This document shows positions 59,221 through 64,000 of a stretch of 64,000 bases of DNA, one piece after another. A program made the position numbers and the translations under genes. Each line of letters opens with the position of its first letter. The first letter of the stretch is position 1. The DNA is taken from NCBI GenBank assembly GCA_019637585.1, contig JAHBVL010000010.1, forward strand, positions 16,094 to 80,093. The letters run 5' to 3'. The notes below the pieces were generated by a model. It did no database searches. It had not been told where the DNA came from and saw nothing but the letters and a program-made list of their open reading frames with translations. Origin of the DNA: Thermomicrobiales bacterium (lineage in GTDB: Bacteria; Chloroflexota; Chloroflexia; Thermomicrobiales; UBA6265).

Positions 59221-60203
59221 CTTCCCGGCGCGAACGAGCCCCAGGTGGGCAACTGTCACGCCGCGCTCTGGCCGGATTCGCGCTGGCCGCGATTGCGCCG
59301 CGACATGTGCGCGGCCAGCACTCTGATCCCCTCCGATACCAGCTGCCGATGGGTGTCGAAGGTGCACTGCCGGGCGACCGTTGCTACATTCGCCACGGCT
59401 ACGCCTGTGAAAACACTGGGTTCAACACCGGCTGGTGGCACACCGGCGAGAACTGGTACACCGACGAGGGCAATTCGGCCGGAGCGCTGATCTATGCGGT
59501 GGCCGATGGAGAGGTCGTCTACGCGGATGCCGACTATCCGGGCCGGGTTGTGATCATCCGCCATCTGGATGGTCTCTACAGCATGTACGGGCATCTCGAC
59601 TACGCTCTCCTTGTCAATGCCGGCGATGTCGTCGAACGGGGCGCCACGATCGGCACGGTTCTCTTTCGCACCGATACGCGTTCGCCCAGTCACCTCCATT
59701 TCGAGATCAGGCGCTTCCTGCTCGAACCAGTGGTCAATGGCAATGCGCCACGCTATGGCTTTGCCTGCGGGTTCAACTGTCCGCCAGGGCCCGGCTACTG
59801 GCCGATGGCCGACGCGCAGCACCCATCCGAGCTGGGCTGGCTCAATCCAACGCATGTGATCGGCAGGTTCGGCTACAGCTCCGCCTGGGGTGTGGAACGC
59901 GTCGTGGTCACGTCGCGGCCGGCCTCCGGCGCGGTGACCGTGCGATCGACTCCTGATGCGGAGGGGGAGGAGTTGGGGACGATCGACCTGACCCCCGGCG
60001 ACCGATTCCTCTTGCTCGACAGTGATGTGGGCGACCCTGAATCAATCGAAACGAGCGCGGACGCCTACCGGCTCTGGGTGAGAATCGAGACTCCGGGCGC
60101 GGTCAAGGGGTGGATCCCCGCCATCGAAGCGTCCGCGGAAACGACAGGCGCCGACGGGCGCCCGTCGGCGGTACGATTCAACGTCGTTCCTGATATGGAG
60201 TGA
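59217..60203 (+). CDS. M23 peptidase paralogue with altered metal ligand
   Basis: The 328-residue protein is a tandem paralogue of the preceding peptidase: LSRRALAGFALAA leader, HTGENW, YGHLD, SHLHFE and a C-terminal SH3-like part (WVRIETPGAVKGWIP). In the first ligand motif the Asp of HxxxD is replaced by Asn79 (HTGEN), so zinc binding and activity may be lost or changed. The ATG overlaps the previous stop (ATGA). Duplicated pairs in which one copy loses ligands often turn into regulatory or binding proteins; that is inference. Confidence 0.88.
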   Translation: MTSRRERAPGGQLSRRALAGFALAAIAPRHVRGQHSDPLRYQLPMGVEGALPGDRCYIRHGYACENTGFNTGWWHTGENWYTDEGNSAGALIYAVADGEVVYADADYPGRVVIIRHLDGLYSMYGHLDYALLVNAGDVVERGATIGTVLFRTDTRSPSHLHFEIRRFLLEPVVNGNAPRYGFACGFNCPPGPGYWPMADAQHPSELGWLNPTHVIGRFGYSSAWGVERVVVTSRPASGAVTVRSTPDAEGEELGTIDLTPGDRFLLLDSDVGDPESIETSADAYRLWVRIETPGAVKGWIPAIEASAETTGADGRPSAVRFNVVPDME

Positions 60204-60222
60204 GAGATCAGAGGGAAAGCGA

Positions 60223-61290
60223 ATGATCGACTGGTCACCGGTGCAGTCGTTTGTCGATGGGTTGGTGGCCGAACGGCGGTGCAACGGCGCTGGCCTGGCG
60301 GTAGCAGTCGAGGGCCAGCCCGCGTTCCTCCACTTCGCCGGGCAGGCGCGACCGGATCTGGCGGCGGGAGAGGACGTCCTTTGGCCGGTGGCGTCGATCT
60401 CCAAGCTCTACACCGGCGCCGCGATCATGCGGCTGGTCGAACAAGGGCGGTTGACGCTCAACCTGCCGGTTTCGCAGGCGCTTCCCGAGTTTCGGACGAA
60501 AGCCAAAGAGGAAATCACGCTCCGCCACTTGCTGACCCACACGTCCGGTCTGCCTTACGAGTCGCCCGACCATGTGGCGCGGCTGGCGGCGCAATGGACA
60601 ATCGATCAGTTCGCCGACGAAGCCGCGGCCAGCGATCTCCTCTTTCCGACCGGCACGCAGCAGGAATACAGCGATTTCGGGTATCTGCTGGCCGGGCGCG
60701 TCGCGTCTCGCGTGACAGGGACGCCATTCGACGAGCTGGTGCGCCGCGAAGTGCTCGAGCCCGCTGGTCTGAACGACACCTTCTTCCCCACCCCCGCGCC
60801 TGAGCATTGTCGAGTCGCGGCGGTCGAGGGATCGATCGGGGATCCGAACACCGCGATGTACAACTCGGCCTACGGTCTTGGTCTGGCGCACCCGGCTTTT
60901 GGTGTCGTGGCGATACTCCCCGACCTGCTGCGGTTTGCCCTGCATTTCGACCGGCAGAGCCGGCTTCGCGTTCATTCCCGGGCCGCGCTCGACACCATGA
61001 TCTCCGACCAGACGGGCGCCGATTTTCCTGCCGAATCGGTGACGATGCCCGAACGCACGATTCATCCGTGGGGCATCGGATTCATGCTGAAGGGGCGGGC
61101 GCGAACGCCCGAGCTGGTCTCTCCCGAAAGCTACGGGCATGGCGGAGCATCCGGTTGCTATCTGTGGATCGATCCGCGCTACCGGGTCAGCGTCGTTTTC
61201 GTCTCCAACCGGCACTACAACGGCGATCCCGACGATTTCCTGACCCGTCTCGATCGGGCCATGAATGTGGTGCTTTCCTCCGTCACGTAG
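60223..61290 (+). CDS. Serine hydrolase, beta-lactamase class C/penicillin-binding-protein-like
   Basis: The 355-residue protein of the beta-lactamase/DD-peptidase-like superfamily has the SxxK motif Ser58-Lys61 (ASISKLY), a YSD motif (YxN-like, QEYSDFGYLL) and a late HGG motif (YGHGGASGC) in place of KTG. No signal peptide is seen, so it would be cytoplasmic or exported by another route. The group includes esterases, D-aminopeptidases and uncharacterised hydrolases. It follows the M23 pair by 19 bases in the same direction, which hints at a shared peptide- or wall-related role, but real substrates vary widely. Confidence 0.88.
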   Translation: MIDWSPVQSFVDGLVAERRCNGAGLAVAVEGQPAFLHFAGQARPDLAAGEDVLWPVASISKLYTGAAIMRLVEQGRLTLNLPVSQALPEFRTKAKEEITLRHLLTHTSGLPYESPDHVARLAAQWTIDQFADEAAASDLLFPTGTQQEYSDFGYLLAGRVASRVTGTPFDELVRREVLEPAGLNDTFFPTPAPEHCRVAAVEGSIGDPNTAMYNSAYGLGLAHPAFGVVAILPDLLRFALHFDRQSRLRVHSRAALDTMISDQTGADFPAESVTMPERTIHPWGIGFMLKGRARTPELVSPESYGHGGASGCYLWIDPRYRVSVVFVSNRHYNGDPDDFLTRLDRAMNVVLSSVT

Positions 61291-61455
61291 ACCGGGCCGG
61301 GTCCGATGGCTGAAGCCAACGGCTGATACCCCTCATTGGTGGTTAATGGGCTGGTAGGCGATCGATTGCCATCCCGTAGGATGGGGCATATCAACCATCA
61401 GGGCCAGATGGTCGAGATGGTCAACGACATCAGTCAGCACCATGGACGAGGCGTG

Positions 61456-61590
61456 TTAGAGCCCGCTTCGCAAATCCTGGTCTCATCCAGCAGCACGTCA
61501 TTCCGAGCCCGTCGAGGAACCTCCTGCCGCAGCAGTCGACGCTCCAGCGAAGGTCAGGGAGGGCACGAGCCAATAGTTATGCGAAGCGCC
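61456..61590. repeat. Dispersed repeat R1, copy 2
   Basis: Second copy of the element at 11578-11712. It lies in the 413-base gap 61291-61703 between the serine hydrolase and the GntR gene. The rest of that gap holds a GGCTGAAGCC short palindrome near 61310 and the promoter at 61.64 kb. Confidence 0.8.
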
Positions 61591-61635
61591 ATAGCCATCG
61601 GTTTTGAACCGGTGGTTCTCGGGCATGGCAGGCGC

Positions 61636-61674
61636 TTGCTGAAAATACCCATACTGCTATATAACTACAACAGT
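61636..61674 (+). promoter_or_regulatory. Promoter and possible operator of the GntR/ABC operon
   Basis: TTGCTG (61636-61641) and TATATA (61658-61663) form a -35/-10 pair with a 16-base spacer. Overlapping the -10 box is an imperfect 22-base palindrome (ACTGnT...AnCAGT, 61653-61674). YtrA-type repressors bind such AT-rich palindromes and repress their own operon, so this is a candidate autoregulatory site. Confidence 0.5.
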
Positions 61675-61703
61675 AAGACAATTCTGCACGATGGCAGGAC
61701 GGG

Positions 61704-62114
61704 ATGATCGAGTTCCATCTGGACAGCAGCAGCGGCGTGGCGGCCTACATGCAGATCGTGCATCAGGTCAAACGAGCTATGCGCCTTGGGCTCCTTCGCA
61801 AGGACGATCAGCTGCCGACGGTGCGGGAAGTTGTCGCTCAGCTGGCCATCAACCCCAACACCGTGCTGAAGGCATACCGGCATCTCGAAATGGAAGGTCT
61901 GGTGGCGGGTCGCCAGGGGCAGGGGACGTTCGTTCTCCAGACGCTGGCCGGCCCAGAGCTGGCCGGCCATGCCGAGTTGCGGACGGAGCTCCTCGCCTGG
62001 CTCGATCGAGCGACCGCACTCGGTCTTGACGATGAGGACATCGCCGCATTGGTGGCATCGACGCTCGACGAGCGATTTCGGGCTCTGCAACAGGAGGAGG
62101 ATGGAGCGGCATGA
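61704..62114 (+). CDS. GntR-family transcription regulator, YtrA subfamily
   Basis: The 136-residue regulator has an N-terminal winged helix (DQLPTVREVVAQLAINPNTVLKAYRHL, then GLVAGRQGQGTFV) and a short C-terminal helical part of about 60 residues, the size of the YtrA subfamily, which lacks a large ligand domain. YtrA-type regulators repress neighbouring ABC transporter genes, often induced by cell-wall stress or antibiotics. The stop overlaps the start of the ABC gene (ATGA). AGGACGGG precedes the ATG. Confidence 0.92.
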   Translation: MIEFHLDSSSGVAAYMQIVHQVKRAMRLGLLRKDDQLPTVREVVAQLAINPNTVLKAYRHLEMEGLVAGRQGQGTFVLQTLAGPELAGHAELRTELLAWLDRATALGLDDEDIAALVASTLDERFRALQQEEDGAA

Positions 62115-62986
62115 CCGATGCGCTCGCAACATACGAATTGGGGAAGCGGTATGGCAAGCAGTGGGCATTGTCCGACTGCTCGGTAGCCATACCGGCCGGC
62201 AGCATCTCGGCGGTGATCGGGCCGAACGGCGCAGGAAAGAGCACCTTGCTCAATGCCGTGGTGGGGCTGTTTCCGCCGACGACTGGCCGGATCGAGCTGT
62301 TCGGTGGCGATCCCTATGCCGACCCGTCGATGGTGAGCCGGGTCGGGTTCGTTAGTCAGGATCGACCGCTCTATCGCGATTTCACGGTCTCGGAAATGCT
62401 CCGGTTTGGCGCCTCCACCAATCCGCGATGGGACCAGCCAGCGGCAGAAGCGCGGATCGCCAGTCTGGGAATTCCGCTCGGCCGAAAGATCAAATCGCTC
62501 TCCGGCGGCCAGCAAGCACAGGTTTCGCTGGTGCTGGCCATCGCCAAACGAGCCGAGCTGATCGTGCTCGACGAACCGGTGGCGGCACTCGATCCCTTGG
62601 CCCGGCGTGAATTCATGCAGACGCTGATGGACGATGTCGTCGAGAACGGCCAAACGGTCGTTTTCTCCTCCCATCTGGTCGGTGAGCTCGAGCGGGTCTG
62701 CGATCACCTCGTGCTGCTGAACCAGGGCCGGGTGCAGTATTGCGGCGCGCTCGAATCCTTTTCGCAGGGGCACCGCTTGCTCGTCGGGCCGCGCGTCGAC
62801 ACCGCGGAGATCACCGCGCTTCATCATGTGATCCGCGCATCCCATACCGAACGACAAAGCACAGTGCTGATCAGGGCGAATGGGAAAGCTATCGACCCCC
62901 GCTGGGATGTCCGCGACCCGGGTTTTGAGGAAGTAGTGCTCGCGTATCTCGGACAGCGCGCCAGCGATCTGGAGAGTTCACGATGA
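62111..62986 (+). CDS. ABC transporter ATP-binding protein
   Basis: The 291-residue ATPase has Walker A GPNGAGKST, a Q loop in GFVSQDR, the signature LSGGQQAQVSLVLA and Walker B LIVLDEPVAALDP, then the H loop (SSHLVGELE). A C-terminal extension of about 80 residues follows the ATPase core, as in many Bcr/Ytr-type exporters. It overlaps both neighbours by four bases (ATGA on both sides). It powers the permease that follows, probably exporting or sensing a membrane-active compound; the substrate is unknown. Confidence 0.93.
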   Translation: MTDALATYELGKRYGKQWALSDCSVAIPAGSISAVIGPNGAGKSTLLNAVVGLFPPTTGRIELFGGDPYADPSMVSRVGFVSQDRPLYRDFTVSEMLRFGASTNPRWDQPAAEARIASLGIPLGRKIKSLSGGQQAQVSLVLAIAKRAELIVLDEPVAALDPLARREFMQTLMDDVVENGQTVVFSSHLVGELERVCDHLVLLNQGRVQYCGALESFSQGHRLLVGPRVDTAEITALHHVIRASHTERQSTVLIRANGKAIDPRWDVRDPGFEEVVLAYLGQRASDLESSR

Positions 62987-63936
62987 CCTGGTTGACCTGG
63001 CGCCTGCATCGCAATGAAGTGATTGCCGGAGTTTTGCTCTTTGCCGGATTTCTCGCTGTTCTCGGGTACGGCGTGCGTGGAGTTCAGGAATCGTGGCAAG
63101 CGGTCGTCTCCGGTGGCTGTATAGGCTCCCAGATGCCGGCGGATTGCACGAAGTTGCTGACTGAGCACCACGAGCTCCAGTTCGACTGGAACCGCCTGAG
63201 CGCATTGCTCCACGCCATCCCGATCGCGATTGCGGCCATCGTGGCGCTGCCAACGCTGTTCGAGCTCGAGCGGGGCACTGTGCGGCTGGCATGGACGCAG
63301 AGTGTGCCCCGGCGCTCCTGGATCATCTGGCGTTTGCTCTTCGCGCTGGTCGTGACGCTCGTCGTGTCCGCCGTCTGGGCTGTCGCGGCCGCGGAGTGGC
63401 GAGAACACATCTTCGGCACGCGTTCGGAGAGTTTTTCGTTCCAGGCCTACGCGTTGTCGCCGGTTGTGCTGATTGCCTATGGCGTTTTTGCTCTGGCGCT
63501 CGTGCTGGCGATCGGCGGAACGATACGCAAGGCCATTCCGGCAATCGTGCTGATGGCTCTGCTCTTTGCCGGCGCCCAGTTCCTTATGGCCACGGAAATC
63601 CGCGAACGCTTCGCCGCTCCGGTCGAAGAGATTTCCGCAGAAGGCGAGAGGAACGACGCGTCAGCGTACGGATGGCAAATCGACTGGTCGTGGATCGATG
63701 GAGAGGGCGCTCGACTTTCCTGGGAAGAGGTTTACGACACATGTCCGATACGAGAATCGACGACTGAAGACGAACGACTGGCCTGTCTGGACGAGCACGA
63801 GCTCAGACACTACGTCGCGTACCATCCCATCGAGCGGTTCATGCGGTTCCAGATCACCGAAGCGGCGCTCTATCTCGCGGTGTCCGCCGCGCTTCTCGGC
63901 TATTTCGCCTGGAGGCTTCTACGCCGCCCAGCGTAG
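62983..63936 (+). CDS. ABC transporter permease (ABC-2 type)
   Basis: The 317-residue membrane protein has about six helices: one near residues 16-33 (GVLLFAGFLAVLGYGVR), one near 72-88, one near 113-130, a pair near 151-195 and a last helix at the C-terminus (LYLAVSAALLGYFAWRLL). A large extracytoplasmic loop lies between the fifth and last helices, with two Cys. The second loop contains ELERGTVRLAWTQSVPRRSW, a stretch typical of ABC-2 permeases in GntR operons. The start overlaps the ATPase stop. Confidence 0.88.
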   Translation: MTWLTWRLHRNEVIAGVLLFAGFLAVLGYGVRGVQESWQAVVSGGCIGSQMPADCTKLLTEHHELQFDWNRLSALLHAIPIAIAAIVALPTLFELERGTVRLAWTQSVPRRSWIIWRLLFALVVTLVVSAVWAVAAAEWREHIFGTRSESFSFQAYALSPVVLIAYGVFALALVLAIGGTIRKAIPAIVLMALLFAGAQFLMATEIRERFAAPVEEISAEGERNDASAYGWQIDWSWIDGEGARLSWEEVYDTCPIRESTTEDERLACLDEHELRHYVAYHPIERFMRFQITEAALYLAVSAALLGYFAWRLLRRPA

Positions 63937-63960
63937 CCACGAGAATCGCATCTGTGTAGC

Positions 63961-63976
63961 GGCGAGGCCTGCCTCG
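63961..63976. repeat. Perfect palindrome near the window end
   Basis: GCGAGGC-CT-GCCTCGC is a 7-bp perfect inverted repeat with a 2-base loop, 25 bases after the permease stop. It may be a terminator or part of a dispersed repeat that continues outside the window. Confidence 0.5.
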
Positions 63977-64000
63977 CTCGTCGGTCGCTGGGGTTGCGGT

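Overview
The window is GC-rich bacterial DNA and most likely comes from a Chloroflexota chromosome, probably a relative of the Thermomicrobia. This is an inference from several features: a DUF2298 multi-span membrane protein (48.3-50.6 kb), Tat-type cysteine-rich proteins beginning with an RFDALTR-like leader, large AfsR/LuxR-type ATPase regulators, very long secreted proteins with LPNTG ends, and many small single-helix proteins. No rRNA, tRNA, CRISPR array or prophage was seen. Both window ends are open; the first gene is cut at its 5' side.

Layout. 0-4.3 kb: end of a TPR regulator, a PQQ-like protein, and an overlapping cyclase/PLP-decarboxylase pair. 4.4-8.7 kb: a NarL-type two-component pair and an HtrA protease. 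9.1-13.8 kb: a SelA-like PLP enzyme with an amidohydrolase, then a GNAT/enolase-superfamily pair on the other strand. 13.9-17.3 kb: two small proteins, a CDF metal transporter and ParA/ParB. 17.5-21.3 kb: a solitary helix-turn-helix domain, a related methyltransferase, and a junction where a truncated AAA regulator runs into the 3' half of a selenium-binding-protein gene, followed by a membrane protein. 21.5-41.4 kb: a surface-protein island with a cysteine-rich LPNTG protein, an MFS exporter, a 1325-residue LPNTG protein and a 3794-residue multidomain protein. 41.7-46.2 kb: GH51 arabinofuranosidase, an AtzG-like/amidase pair and a zinc deacylase. 46.5-48.2 kb: a sparse stretch with small ORFs on the minus strand. 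48.3-55.1 kb: DUF2298 protein, a secreted protein, an ECF sigma factor coupled to a membrane PQQ-propeller protein, and a PIN toxin/antitoxin pair. 55.1-64 kb: a fused FAD/Fe-S 2-hydroxyacid dehydrogenase, two tandem M23 peptidase-like proteins, a serine hydrolase and a YtrA-type GntR/ABC operon.

Two features stand out. First, five intergenic regions contain arrays of different 7-base units (GCAGTCA, GGAGTCC/AAGTCCG, TTCATAG, ACCCCGG families), often as inverted arms and sometimes abutting stop codons. Second, the surface-protein island shares modules between its members: KPG stalks before LPNTG signals, and SpaA-like modules carrying a paired Cys and an acidic CDxxDG loop. Gene pairs are very often joined by 4-base ATGA or GTGA overlaps (eight cases), which suggests translational coupling is the usual operon style here.
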